64,000 nt of DNA from Chromatiales bacterium (GCA_016789845.1 JAEUQA010000037.1:117018-181017), one strand, 5' to 3'. Counted from the stretch's first letter, positions 45,082 through 54,010 are shown. Made by a program: numbers and translations. Notes: generated from the letters alone by a model not told the origin.

Positions 45082-46845
45082 TCAGCGGCCGCGGGCGAAG
45101 AGTCGGTCGAGCTCGGGCAGGGACAGGGCCACGCGGGTGGGCCGCCCGTGATTGCACTGCTCGCTGCGCGGCGTGCGCTCCATGTCGCGCAACAGGCTGT
45201 TCATCTCGTCCATGCCGAGGCGGCGGTTGGCGCGGATCGAGGCGTGGCAGGCCACATCAGCCAGGCAGCGGTCGAGCAGGCCGAGCAGCTCGTCGAAGGT
45301 GAGCTCGTCGTGGAGGCCCGCGAGGAGCCGGCGCACCAGGGACACCACATCGTCCCCCGCCAGCATGGCCGGGATGGCGCGCAGGGTGAGCCGGTCCGGG
45401 CCCGTGCGCCGCAGGTCGAACCCGCAGCGCTCCAGGAGCCCGGCGTGGTGCACGGCGCGCTCCGCCTCCGCCTCGGTCACGGGCAGGGCCTCGGGCAGCA
45501 GCAGCGCCTGGGACTGGACTGACGCCTGGCGGATGGACGCCTTCAGGCGCTCGTAGGTGATCCGCTCGTGGGCCGCGTGGGCATCCACCACCAGCAGGCC
45601 ATCGGCGGTCTCCGCGAGGATGTAGATGCCATGGAGCTGGGCTATGGCGAAACCGAGGGCTGGTGGCCCGGCGCCCGCCTCCGGCCTGCCCTCGGCGGCG
45701 GGGTAGTCGGGACTGGCATCCCGCACCCCGCCCGGCGCCAGTGGCGCGACCTCGGGGCGGCCCGGCGCACCAAGGGCAAGATATGCCGTGCCCGGGCCAT
45801 GCCGTGACTCCTCGAGCCCACCGACCGGACCGGCGCCGGGAGCGCCATCGCCCTGCCCCGCCAGTGCCTCCTCCAGGGCCCGGCGCACGAAGTCACGGAC
45901 GTTGCCGGGGTCGCGAAACCGCACTTCATGCTTCGCCGGGTGGGCATTCACGTCCACCCACGCGGGATCCATGTCCAGGTAGAGCACGTAGGCCGGCCAG
46001 CGGTCCCGATACAGCACGTCCCGGTACGCGGCCCGGGCCGCGCCCGCCAGCAACTTGTCACGAATGGCGCGGCCGTTCAGGAAGATATGCTGCAGGTCTG
46101 GCTGGGTCCGTGCGTGGGTCGGCCGCGTGATCCAGCCGCGCAGGGCGAGGCCGGGGGCGTCCCGTTCCACGTAGAGTGAGTGGCGGACGAACTCCTCGCC
46201 ACACACCTTGCCGATGCGGGCCGCGAGGTCAGCCCGCGACATCGCCGCCGGGAGATCCAGCACGAGGCGCTCGTTGTGCGCCACGCGCAGCGCGACCGAG
46301 CCCCGGGACAGGGCGATGCTCTCGATGGTCGCGCGCACGTGGGTGAACTCGGTCCGCTCACTCCGCAGGAAGCGCCGTCGCGCCGGGGTGTTGAAGAACA
46401 GATCACGCACCTCGACGGTGGTTCCCGGCGGGTGGGCGGCGGGCGCGACGGCCCCGGGCATGCCCTCCTCACCGGTGACCGAGAAGCCGCTCGCGGCATC
46501 CCGGTGCCGCGACGTCAGCGTCAGGCGCGAGACCGAGGCAATGCTCGGCAATGCCTCGCCCCGGAATCCCAGGGTGGCCACCTGCTCGAGATCCTCGAGA
46601 CTCTGGATCTTGCTGGTCGCGTGACGCGCCAGCGCCACGGGCAGCTCATCCCGGGGGATGCCGATGCCGTTGTCACGGATGCGACAGAGGCGGATGCCGG
46701 CCTCCTGGAGCTCCAGTTCCACGCGGGTTGCACCGGCGTCGAGGCTGTTCTCCAGCAATTCCTTGACAACCGAGGCTGGCCGCTCCACGACTTCGCCGGC
46801 CGCGATCTGGTTGACGAGATGCGCTGGCAGCTGGCGGATCGGCAT
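45082..46845 (-). CDS. mutL: DNA mismatch repair protein MutL, with endonuclease motif
   Basis: MutL couples mismatch recognition by MutS to strand removal. The 587-aa protein has the GHKL ATPase signatures LVNQIAAGEVVERPASVVKEL, DNGIGI and GFRGEALPSI. In the C-terminal domain it has DAHAAHERITYE (~437), a variant of the DQHA(X)2E(X)4E endonuclease motif, and also ACHASIRANRRL and CNHGRPT. Gammaproteobacteria that use Dam/MutH lack this motif, so strand nicking here is likely done by MutL itself. Confidence 0.96.
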   Translation of the reverse strand: MPIRQLPAHLVNQIAAGEVVERPASVVKELLENSLDAGATRVELELQEAGIRLCRIRDNGIGIPRDELPVALARHATSKIQSLEDLEQVATLGFRGEALPSIASVSRLTLTSRHRDAASGFSVTGEEGMPGAVAPAAHPPGTTVEVRDLFFNTPARRRFLRSERTEFTHVRATIESIALSRGSVALRVAHNERLVLDLPAAMSRADLAARIGKVCGEEFVRHSLYVERDAPGLALRGWITRPTHARTQPDLQHIFLNGRAIRDKLLAGAARAAYRDVLYRDRWPAYVLYLDMDPAWVDVNAHPAKHEVRFRDPGNVRDFVRRALEEALAGQGDGAPGAGPVGGLEESRHGPGTAYLALGAPGRPEVAPLAPGGVRDASPDYPAAEGRPEAGAGPPALGFAIAQLHGIYILAETADGLLVVDAHAAHERITYERLKASIRQASVQSQALLLPEALPVTEAEAERAVHHAGLLERCGFDLRRTGPDRLTLRAIPAMLAGDDVVSLVRRLLAGLHDELTFDELLGLLDRCLADVACHASIRANRRLGMDEMNSLLRDMERTPRSEQCNHGRPTRVALSLPELDRLFARGR

Positions 46846-46929
46846 GGGCGCATTCTTTCAAATGCGCGGCGTCTTGCCTATGCGCCGGGGGAAACACTGG
46901 CCTGCGGCGCGGCGCCTGGCCGCCGGGCG

Positions 46930-48429
46930 TCAGGTGCTTTCCCGTGGAATGCGCAGCTTCTGCCCGACCCGGACGGTGTCCGAGCGCAGGCTGTTGGCCT
47001 CGCGCAGGCTGCTCAGGCTGACCCGATAGAGACTGGCCACTCCGGACAGGGTGTCGCCCCGACGGATGACGTGTTGCCGCGGACCCGCGGCCGCCGCGCT
47101 GGCCGGCGGCCTGGAAGGCCCCCCCACCGACGCCACGGTGGTGGGCGGACGGCTGATGACGTTACCCGGCGGGTTGGCGGCGAAGTACTTCCTGACGCCA
47201 TCGAGCATGGCGCGGGCCAGCGCCTGCTGGTGAGACTGGGAGCGCAGGTTCCGCTCGTCGGTCGGATTCGAGATATAGGCGGTCTCCACCAGCACCGAGG
47301 GAACGTCGGGGGACTTCAGCACCATGAACGGCGCCTGCTGGACGGTTTGCCGATGAAGGCGGCCGAGACGGCTCATGTTGCCCAGGATAGCGTCGCCAAC
47401 CGCGATGCTGGAACTGATGGAGGCGTTCTGCGACAGGTCCATGAGCACGGAGGCCAGCACGGGATCCTTGTCGCCCAGTTCCACGCCGCCGATCAGGGCC
47501 GCGTTCTCGCGGGCGGCAAGGCGGCGGGACGCTTCGTCGCTGGCCGCCTTCCCTGACAGCACATACACGGTGGACCCCTGGGCGTTCCGGTTGTAGGCGG
47601 CGTCGGCATGGATGGAGATGAACAGGTTGGCATTGGCGCTGCGCGCGGTTTCCATGCGCTCCCGCAGGCCCAGGAACCGGTCGTCGCTGCGCGTAAGGAC
47701 GCCCCGCATGCCGGGCTCCTCATTGAGCAACGCGACGAGGTGGCGGCTGATCGCGAGGGTAACGTCCTTCTCCCGGGTGCCCGCGGGCCCGTGCGCTCCC
47801 GGATCGTGGCCGCCGTGCCCGGCGTCCACCACCACCACGATGTCGGGGGCACGCACCGGTGGCCGGATCACGGGCGGCAACGGTGCCGGCGACTGGCTGA
47901 CGGCTGGTGCCGGTACCGGCACCGGTACCGGTACCGGTGCGGCCGCGAGTGCCGGCTCCACCACCGGCGAGGAAGCACCCAGCAGGGTTACCGGCCGCAG
48001 TTCGATGGCAAGTCGCGGGGTCCGTTCATCCCCGGCCGGCGCGGCCGACGGACGCATCGCCTCGGCCACATCGAAGACGATGCGCAGATCTCCGCCCGGA
48101 CGATGCGCCACGCGAACCTGCCGGATGGCGCCCGCGGCGCCCGGCAGGGGCAGGGCCGAGGGCCCCAGCGCAGCTGAGGAAATATCGATAACCACGCGAT
48201 CGGGGCTGCTGAGGGTAAAGAGATTGAACTGCGCACTGCGGGTCAGGCGGAGATCCACCAGCGTGGCGGCGCCCTGCTCCGCGATGGCTATCGACTGGAC
48301 CTGGAGACGGTCCGGCGCGGCCGACAGGTCGCCCGCCGCAAGGAGGCTGCCCAGGACGAAGGTGAGCAGGTAGCGGGCTGCCCGCCCCCGTGAGACACCG
48401 AACCGCCAGGCCAATCCGTGCCAGACCAC
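46930..48429 (-). CDS. N-acetylmuramoyl-L-alanine amidase with AMIN and LysM domains (AmiB/C type)
   Basis: This periplasmic amidase splits septal peptidoglycan during daughter-cell separation. The 499-aa protein has a basic/hydrophobic export signal (RYLLTFVLGSLLAAG), an AMIN domain (~40-150), and a Pro-Val linker coded by a hexamer repeat. The Zn amidase_3 domain (from ~190) has VVDAGHGGHDPGAHG, GTREKDVTLAI, FISIHADAAYN and VLVETAYISNPTDE. A C-terminal LysM (~454-499, HVIRRGDTLSGVASLYRVS) binds peptidoglycan. The start is GTG 48429. In E. coli amiB is also upstream of mutL, but the LysM makes this an AmiB/AmiC mixture, so I leave the symbol blank. Confidence 0.92.
   Translation of the reverse strand: MVWHGLAWRFGVSRGRAARYLLTFVLGSLLAAGDLSAAPDRLQVQSIAIAEQGAATLVDLRLTRSAQFNLFTLSSPDRVVIDISSAALGPSALPLPGAAGAIRQVRVAHRPGGDLRIVFDVAEAMRPSAAPAGDERTPRLAIELRPVTLLGASSPVVEPALAAAPVPVPVPVPAPAVSQSPAPLPPVIRPPVRAPDIVVVVDAGHGGHDPGAHGPAGTREKDVTLAISRHLVALLNEEPGMRGVLTRSDDRFLGLRERMETARSANANLFISIHADAAYNRNAQGSTVYVLSGKAASDEASRRLAARENAALIGGVELGDKDPVLASVLMDLSQNASISSSIAVGDAILGNMSRLGRLHRQTVQQAPFMVLKSPDVPSVLVETAYISNPTDERNLRSQSHQQALARAMLDGVRKYFAANPPGNVISRPPTTVASVGGPSRPPASAAAAGPRQHVIRRGDTLSGVASLYRVSLSSLREANSLRSDTVRVGQKLRIPREST
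47911..47940. repeat. Hexanucleotide tandem repeat inside the amidase linker
   Basis: Five near-identical copies of CGGTAC/CGGCAC/CGGTGC lie head to tail. On the coding (minus) strand they encode alternating Pro-Val and Pro-Ala residues between the AMIN and amidase domains. This would be a flexible linker whose length could vary by repeat slippage. Confidence 0.85.
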
Positions 48430-48465
48430 CGCCTGCGCCCCCCGAAATTCCCTTTCGCGGTGCCG

Positions 48466-48471
48466 AGTATA
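48466..48471 (-). promoter_or_regulatory. Candidate -10 box of the amidase gene
   Basis: The minus strand reads TATACT at 48471-48466 in an AT-rich gap. This would place the transcription start ~30 nt before GTG 48429. No convincing -35 box is seen at 17 bp. The gap also holds the palindrome at 48523-48537. Confidence 0.35.
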
Positions 48472-48522
48472 CTTAATCCAGCCGCCCGTCGTTACAGATT
48501 TCTCATATTAAATAGACAGATA

Positions 48523-48537
48523 GGCAGGTTACCTGCC
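48523..48537. repeat. Inverted repeat after tsaE
   Basis: GGCAGGT-T-ACCTGCC is a 15-bp palindrome lying 7 bp beyond the tsaE stop on the minus strand, followed there by the AT-rich TATCTGTCTATTTAATATG. It may be a weak terminator for tsaE (5-bp stem, 5-nt loop) or an operator for the amidase gene; neither is certain. Confidence 0.45.
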
Positions 48538-48544
48538 GCGAGGA

Positions 48545-49081
48545 TCAGAAACCGCCCGGCAGGGCCCGTTGCACCTCGCGGACCAGGCTCGAGCCGGCAC
48601 CGGTACGTGGGGTGAGACTGACCGTCCGGCCCTCCCCCTCCATGGCCAGGGCCACGAGGAGATCCGGTGCCGGCAGGCGGTCCCCGCCCCGGCTCGGCCA
48701 CTCCGCCAGCAGCAAGTTACCCCGCCCCTGGTCATCGGCCACGGCGAGGTCGTCGGCAAGGGCGAGATCGTCCAGTTCGGCGGGGTCCCGCAACCGGTAG
48801 AGATCCACGTGCAGCACGCGATGGCGTGGGAGGACGTAAGGCTCGACGAGGGTGTAGGTAGGGCTTGGCACGCGCCCCTGGTGGCCGAGACCGGCCAGCA
48901 GTCCACGGATCAGGGAGGTCTTCCCGGCACCCAGCTCGCCCTCGAAGTACAGGACGAGCGGCGTCGACGACGGGCCGGGCAGGCTGGTCGCCAGGGTGTG
49001 CCCGAACCGCGCGGTGGCGGCGGGATCCGGCAGCCGCCAGGTCACGGCCCGGGCCGCCGGGCCCGCTAGGGATTCAGCCAC
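48545..49081 (-). CDS. tsaE: tRNA N6-adenosine threonylcarbamoylation ATPase TsaE
   Basis: TsaE is the ATPase of the t6A37 modification complex with TsaB and TsaD. The 178-aa protein has Walker A FEGELGAGKTSLIRGLL, SPTYTLVEPY and HVDLYRLRDPAEL. The start is GTG 49081, which overlaps the nnr end by 16 bp. It lies between nnr and the amidase, as in E. coli (yjeF-yjeE-amiB). Confidence 0.94.
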   Translation of the reverse strand: MAESLAGPAARAVTWRLPDPAATARFGHTLATSLPGPSSTPLVLYFEGELGAGKTSLIRGLLAGLGHQGRVPSPTYTLVEPYVLPRHRVLHVDLYRLRDPAELDDLALADDLAVADDQGRGNLLLAEWPSRGGDRLPAPDLLVALAMEGEGRTVSLTPRTGAGSSLVREVQRALPGGF

Positions 49082-50565
49082 GGTCGGAGCTGCCCGATGA
49101 GGTCGGTCGCCAGGATGCCCCGCTGGCCGCCCAGGGCCGCGGCATCCCCGGCGGCGCCGTGCACGAAGGCAGCGGCCGCGGCGACCTCCGCTGCCGGGAG
49201 CGGACGGCCCGCCTGGGCGAGGAGCGCGGCCGTGACTCCCGTCAGGACATCCCCCATCCCCGCCGTCGCCATGCCCGGATTGCCGGTGGGAATCAGCCAG
49301 TCCCGGCCAGCCGGGCCACCCACCAGCGTGCCGCGGCCCTTCAGGATGATCGTGCCACCCCAGCGTTCCCGCAGCGCTGCGAGCGCACCCAGGCGATCCC
49401 GCTGGATCCCGGCGGAGGTCACGCCGAGCAGGCGGGCCGCCTCGCCCGGATGGGGCGTGAGGATCCAGTCGTCGCGCCGCGAAGACGCGTCGGGCAGCAG
49501 GTTCAGGGCATCGGCGTCGACCACGAGCGGCAACCGGCTGGCGAGCACCGCGGCCAGCAGTGACCGCGCCCAGTCGTCCTGGCCCAGGCCCGGGCCCACG
49601 GCCACCACCGTTGCCCGTGCGAGCAATGGAGCGAGATCCGCCGCGTCGCCGATGCCGTGGCCCATGAGCTCCGGACGGACCAGCGGCAGGAGCGCTGCAT
49701 GGGCCGGCCTGGTGGCGACACTCACCAGCCCGGCGCCCGCGCGCAGCGCCGCCTCGCCCGCCAGCCGCACGGCGCCGCTCATCCCGTGGTTGCCGCCGAC
49801 GACGAGTACGTGGCCGAAGCTGCCCTTGTGCGCGATCGCCGGCCGGCGCGGCAGGAGCCTGGGCAGTTCGGCGGCGGTGAACAGCCAGAGTGGCGCCTGC
49901 CCGGCCAGGCCGGCGCGTTCGACGACGGCGGATGGAATACCCAGGTCCGAGAATTCAACGACGCCGGCGTGGTCGGGGCCCTCGCCGAGATACAGTCCGA
50001 GCTTACGGCCGACAAAGGTCACCGTGAGATCGGCGCGAATGGCCACTCCCGAGGGCATGCCCGTGGTGGCGTCGAGGCCTGAGGGAATGTCGACGGCAAC
50101 GACCGGACGCTGTGCCGCATTGACCGCCTCGATCGCGGCGCGAATATCCCCGGTGACCGGACGGGTGAGGCCGGTGCCGAGGATGGCGTCGACGACCACA
50201 TCGGAAGCGGCCACCAGCCCGGGCGTGAAGGGCACGAGGGCGCCGCCGGCAGCGGCGAAATCCCGCCAGGCCGTCGCGGCATCGCCCGTCAGCTGGCCGG
50301 GATCGGTGAAGGCGCAGACCTGGACCTCGCGGCCAGCACGGCGCGCCAGCCGCGCGATCACGTAGCCGTCGCCGCCATTGTTGCCCGCGCCGCACAGGAC
50401 CAGCCAGCGCCGGGCGTCGGGCCAGCGCGTGCCCGCTGCCGCACACGTGGCTTCGGCAGCCCGCCCCATGAGCTCGTAGCCGGAGATCCCGAAGGCGCTG
50501 GTGGCAGTCCTGTCGAGGGTCCGCACGGACTCGGGTGTCCAGATGCCGGTCGCTGCTTCAGACAT
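49066..50565 (-). CDS. nnr: Bifunctional NAD(P)H-hydrate epimerase / ADP-dependent dehydratase
   Basis: This enzyme repairs hydrated NAD(P)H. The 499-aa protein fuses an N-terminal epimerase (~1-215, CGAGNNGGDGYVIARLA and VVDAILGTGLTRPVTG) to a C-terminal dehydratase (~225-499, VVGGNHGMSGAVRLAGEAALRAGAGLV (residues ~262-288), VVDADALNLL and GNPGMATAGMGDVLTG). ATG 50565 fits the family start; upstream open codons are antisense to queG. A TATAAT box ends 8 bp before the ATG and no Shine-Dalgarno is seen, so the message may be leaderless. Confidence 0.95.
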   Translation of the reverse strand: MSEAATGIWTPESVRTLDRTATSAFGISGYELMGRAAEATCAAAGTRWPDARRWLVLCGAGNNGGDGYVIARLARRAGREVQVCAFTDPGQLTGDAATAWRDFAAAGGALVPFTPGLVAASDVVVDAILGTGLTRPVTGDIRAAIEAVNAAQRPVVAVDIPSGLDATTGMPSGVAIRADLTVTFVGRKLGLYLGEGPDHAGVVEFSDLGIPSAVVERAGLAGQAPLWLFTAAELPRLLPRRPAIAHKGSFGHVLVVGGNHGMSGAVRLAGEAALRAGAGLVSVATRPAHAALLPLVRPELMGHGIGDAADLAPLLARATVVAVGPGLGQDDWARSLLAAVLASRLPLVVDADALNLLPDASSRRDDWILTPHPGEAARLLGVTSAGIQRDRLGALAALRERWGGTIILKGRGTLVGGPAGRDWLIPTGNPGMATAGMGDVLTGVTAALLAQAGRPLPAAEVAAAAAFVHGAAGDAAALGGQRGILATDLIGQLRPWLNP

Positions 50566-50573
50566 GCCGGTGA

Positions 50574-50580
50574 TTATACT
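50574..50580. promoter_or_regulatory. Overlapping -10 boxes between nnr and queG
   Basis: ATTATACT contains TATACT on the plus strand (50575-50580, for queG) and TATAAT on the minus strand (50579-50574, for nnr). The two genes are divergent with only 48 bp between the start codons. No strong -35 box is visible for either. Confidence 0.45.
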
Positions 50581-50613
50581 GATCCCCCCTTCACGCCCTG
50601 GACTCCCTTCGGC

Positions 50614-51669
50614 ATGGACCTCCGGCAGCTCGTGGCGCAGATCAGGAGCTGGGGAGCCGAGCTCGGCTTCCAGCAGGTCGGCGTCGCGGGCCTCGCGCTG
50701 GACGACGCCGAGGCGCGGCTCGACGAATGGGTTGCCCGGGGCCTGCATGGGGAACTCGCCTACATGACCCGTCACGGCCGCAAGCGCACGCGGCCGGACG
50801 TCCTGCTGCCGGGAACGACCCGGGTCATCTCGGCCCGCATGGACTGCCTGCCCGCCGCGGCAGCCCCGGCCCACGAGGTGCTACGGGATGGCGGGCGGGC
50901 CTACATCGCCCGCTACGCCCTCGGCCGCGACTACCACAAGCTGCTCCGCCAGCGCCTGCAGCGCCTGGCGGCACGGATCAGCGCGGCCGGGACCCCGCAC
51001 GGCTACCGGGTATTCGTCGACAGCGCCCCCGTGCTCGAGAAACCCATCGCCGCCGCCGCCGGCCTGGGCTGGCAGGGCAAGCACACCAACCTGATCAACC
51101 GGCAGGCGGGCTCCTGGTTCCTGCTCGGCGAGATCTACACGGACCTGCCGCTGCCGCCGGACGAACCCGTGACCGACCACTGCGGCAGCTGCCGTGCGTG
51201 CCTCGACGTGTGTCCGACCCGGGCGATCATCGCACCCTACCTGCTCGATGCCAGGCGCTGCATTTCCTACTTCACCATCGAGGCGCGGGGGCCGATACCG
51301 GTCGAGTTCCGCAGGAACATGGGCAACCGGATCTTCGGTTGCGACGACTGCCAGCTGGCCTGCCCCTGGAACCGCTATGCCCGGCCAGCAACCGAGCCGG
51401 ACTTCGCGCCCCGGCACGGCCTCGATGCCGCCCAATTGACGGACCTGTTCGCCTGGTCCGAGGAGGAGTGGTCGCAGCGCACGGCGGGCAGCGCCCTGCG
51501 CCGGCCGGGCTACCTGGGCTGGCTCCGGAACATCGCGGTGGCGCTGGGCAATGCACCATCCTCGGCCGCCGTCAGCGCGGCGCTGGAAGCCCGCGCCAGT
51601 CACCCGTCCGACCTGGTGCGCGAGCACGTCGCCTGGGCGATTGACCAGCACGCCTCCCGACGAGGGTAG
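50614..51669 (+). CDS. queG: Epoxyqueuosine reductase QueG
   Basis: QueG catalyses the last step of tRNA queuosine synthesis, reducing epoxyqueuosine with a cobalamin and two [4Fe-4S] clusters. The 351-aa protein shows cluster-binding cysteines in CGSCRACLDVCPT and CDDCQLACPWN, the RYALGRDYHK region and a C-terminal HEAT-like end with SDLVREHVAWAID. It is divergent from nnr and converges with panC, its stop lying 3 bp from the panC stop. Confidence 0.95.
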   Translation: MDLRQLVAQIRSWGAELGFQQVGVAGLALDDAEARLDEWVARGLHGELAYMTRHGRKRTRPDVLLPGTTRVISARMDCLPAAAAPAHEVLRDGGRAYIARYALGRDYHKLLRQRLQRLAARISAAGTPHGYRVFVDSAPVLEKPIAAAAGLGWQGKHTNLINRQAGSWFLLGEIYTDLPLPPDEPVTDHCGSCRACLDVCPTRAIIAPYLLDARRCISYFTIEARGPIPVEFRRNMGNRIFGCDDCQLACPWNRYARPATEPDFAPRHGLDAAQLTDLFAWSEEEWSQRTAGSALRRPGYLGWLRNIAVALGNAPSSAAVSAALEARASHPSDLVREHVAWAIDQHASRRG

Positions 51670-51672
51670 GGC

Positions 51673-52524
51673 CTAGGTGAGATCCACCAGCACGTTGTCG
51701 ATGAGCCGCGCACGACCGAGATGGCCAGCGGCGAGCACCACCAGGTTGCGGTTTGCCGCGGCTGGCGCGCCCAGGTCTGCGGCCGTCCGGATCACGAAAT
51801 AATCCGGCCTGAAGCCGGCAGCGACCAGCCCCGCCATGCCGCGGGCTTCGAGCGCGTCGAAGTCCCTGCGCCCCTGCCGGAGGGCCCCGGCGCACTCGGC
51901 GAGAGTCCGGTGCAGGCCGGGCGCCATGGCCCTCTGGGCCGCATCCAGGTACTGGTTGCGGGAACTAAGCGCGAGGCCGTCCGGCTCCCGGGCCGTGGGC
52001 GCGGCGACGATCTTCACGGGCAGATGCAGGTCGGCCTGGAGGCGCCGGATCACCAGCAGCTGCTGGTAGTCCTTCTGGCCGAACACGGCGCTGTCCGGCT
52101 GCACGATATTGAACAGGCGGGTGACGACCGAGGCGACGCCGTCGAAGTGGCCCGGACGGAACTGGCCGCAGAGGATGCCGGAAAGCCCGGGCACGGAGAC
52201 GACGGTGCCGGCGTGCTCCCGGTCCGGGTAGATCTCCTCGACGGGCGGCGCGAAGAGGATATCCACGTTCGCCCGCGTCAACTGACGGCGGTCCTTGTCG
52301 AGCGTGCGCGGGTAGGCGGCGAAGTCCTCGCCGGGGCCGAACTGGGTCGGATTGACGAAGATGGAGACGACGACGCGGTCGGCCAGCGCCCGGGCGACGT
52401 CCACCAGGCTCAGGTGCCCGGCGTGGAGATTGCCCATGGTCGGCACCAGGGCGATGGTCTCGCCGAATCCCCGCCAGCTGCGGAGGTTCTCCCGCAGGCT
52501 CGCAATCGTGCGTACGGTCTTCAA
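51673..52524 (-). CDS. panC: Pantothenate synthetase
   Basis: PanC condenses pantoate and beta-alanine with ATP. The 283-aa protein has the PTMGNLHAGH nucleotide-binding motif, SIFVNPTQFGPGEDF, FGQKDYQQL and LALSSRNQYL. The open frame goes on far into panB. The likely start is TTG 52524, 2 bp after the panB stop, giving KTVRTIASLRENLRSW, the normal N-terminus; no ATG or GTG is nearby. The weak start and tight spacing suggest translation coupled to panB. Confidence 0.93.
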   Translation of the reverse strand: MKTVRTIASLRENLRSWRGFGETIALVPTMGNLHAGHLSLVDVARALADRVVVSIFVNPTQFGPGEDFAAYPRTLDKDRRQLTRANVDILFAPPVEEIYPDREHAGTVVSVPGLSGILCGQFRPGHFDGVASVVTRLFNIVQPDSAVFGQKDYQQLLVIRRLQADLHLPVKIVAAPTAREPDGLALSSRNQYLDAAQRAMAPGLHRTLAECAGALRQGRRDFDALEARGMAGLVAAGFRPDYFVIRTAADLGAPAAANRNLVVLAAGHLGRARLIDNVLVDLT

Positions 52525-52526
52525 GG

Positions 52527-53357
52527 TCAGGAAAAGCAGTGCTCGGGCGCGGGGTAGCTGCGGTCCTTCACGGCGGCCACGTAGGCCGCGAGCGCCTCGA
52601 GGGGCGACGCTCCGCCCTGCATGAAGTTGCGCACGAACCGGGGCATGCGCCCCTGGGTGATGCCGAGCATGTCGTACAGGACCAGGATCTGGCCGTCGAC
52701 ACCGGGTCCGGCACCGATGCCGATCACCGGCACCGTGACCGCGTCCCGCACGGCCTGGCCGAGCTCGTTCGGCACGCACTCGAGGAGGAGGATGTCGGCA
52801 CCCGCCTGCTCCAGCGCGACGGCGTCCTCGAGCATCTGCTCCGCCTGGGCCTGGTCACGACCCTGGACCTTGAAGCCCCCGATCTTGTGGACGGACTGGG
52901 GCCGCAGGCCGAGGTGGGCGCACACCGGGATGTCGTGGCCCGCGAGATGCTCGACGATCTTCACCTGGCTGGACCCGCCCTCGAGCTTGACCATCATCGC
53001 CGCGCCCTCCTGCATCAGGCGCACGGCATTCTCGAGCGCCTGGGCCGGGTTGGTGTAGCTCATGAAGGGCATGTCGGCCACCAGGAAGGCGCGACCCAGG
53101 CCACGCCGCACGATCCTCGAGTGGTAGATGATGTCCTGCACGGTCACAGGCACCGTCGTGTCGTGCCCCTGGACGACCATGCCGACGGAGTCCCCGACGA
53201 GCACCAGGTCGGCGCCCGCCCGGTCCACCAGCATGGCGAAGCTGGCGTCGTAGGCGGTGAGGCACGCGATCGGCTCTCCCGCCGCCTTCATGGTCCGGAG
53301 GGTCGAGATATTCACCGGTGCTTCCGGCATGTCCCGTTGCTGAAGCTGCTTGTACAT
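52527..53357 (-). CDS. panB: 3-methyl-2-oxobutanoate hydroxymethyltransferase
   Basis: PanB makes ketopantoate from 2-ketoisovalerate and methylene-THF. The 276-aa TIM-barrel protein has CLTAYDASFAMLVDRAGAD, LVGDSVGMVVQGHDTTVPVT, GGSSQVKIVEHL, CAHLGLRPQSVHKIGGFKVQG and IGIGAGPGVDGQILV. ATG 53357 is 5 bp after the kinase stop; ATG 53330 is a shorter alternative. Confidence 0.96.
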   Translation of the reverse strand: MYKQLQQRDMPEAPVNISTLRTMKAAGEPIACLTAYDASFAMLVDRAGADLVLVGDSVGMVVQGHDTTVPVTVQDIIYHSRIVRRGLGRAFLVADMPFMSYTNPAQALENAVRLMQEGAAMMVKLEGGSSQVKIVEHLAGHDIPVCAHLGLRPQSVHKIGGFKVQGRDQAQAEQMLEDAVALEQAGADILLLECVPNELGQAVRDAVTVPVIGIGAGPGVDGQILVLYDMLGITQGRMPRFVRNFMQGGASPLEALAAYVAAVKDRSYPAPEHCFS

Positions 53358-53362
53358 GGTGC

Positions 53363-54010
53363 CTATGCGAACGCCGAGGTCAGTGGATTGAAGAAATGCC
53401 GGCCGCTCCGGATCCTTCCGATCTCCTCGAGCAGCAGGCCGAAGTGCGCATCATTATGGACCGGGTCGATCACGGCCGCATTGACGATGAGCAGCGGTGC
53501 GGCATCGTAGTCGTGGAAGTAGCGGGCGTAGGCCTCGGCCAGCCGCTCGAGGTAGCGCCGCCCGATGCGCTGCTCGAATTCGATCCCCCGCCTTGCGATC
53601 CGGAACAGCAGGGTGTCCACGGGCGCCTGGAGGTACACGACCAGGTCCGGGGCCGGCGCCTCGAAGGCCAGGGACTCCGCCACCTTGTCGTAGAGGTCCA
53701 GCTCCGCCCGGTCCAGGTTGATCTCGGCAAACAGCCGGTCTTTGTTGATCAGGAAGTCAGAGACGCGGGTTTCGGCAAAGATGTCGGTCTGCCGCAGCTG
53801 TTCGATCTGCTGGACGCGCTGGAAGAGGAAGAAGAGCTGCGTCGGCAGGGATGCACCCCGGGGATCCCGGTAGAACCTCTCGAGGAAGGGATTGGCCTCC
53901 GGCTGCTCGAGCAGCAGTTCGCCATCCAGCGAATCCGCCAGCCGGCGGGCGAGGCTCGTCTTGCCAACCCCTATCGGGCCTTCGATGGCGATGTAACGGG
54001 AATTGCCCAT
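53363..54010 (-). CDS. Deoxynucleoside kinase (dGK/dCK/TK2 family)
   Basis: This 215-aa kinase has P-loop GPIGVGKTSLARRLA at the N-terminus, LLLEQPEANPFLERFY, FLFQRVQQIEQL and the helix region DFLINKDRLFAEINL. The LQAPVDTLLFRIARRG stretch is the lid/arginine region typical of the deoxynucleoside kinase family. It phosphorylates deoxynucleosides for salvage in known members; the preferred base is unclear. It is inserted between folK and panB. Its start overlaps the folK end by 40 bp, so it is probably co-translated. Confidence 0.9.
   Translation of the reverse strand: MGNSRYIAIEGPIGVGKTSLARRLADSLDGELLLEQPEANPFLERFYRDPRGASLPTQLFFLFQRVQQIEQLRQTDIFAETRVSDFLINKDRLFAEINLDRAELDLYDKVAESLAFEAPAPDLVVYLQAPVDTLLFRIARRGIEFEQRIGRRYLERLAEAYARYFHDYDAAPLLIVNAAVIDPVHNDAHFGLLLEEIGRIRSGRHFFNPLTSAFA

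Noticed and set aside
47911..47940. CGGTAC repeats as a CRISPR or regulatory array
   Set aside because: The unit is six bases, lies within a coding sequence and stays in frame as Pro-Val codons.
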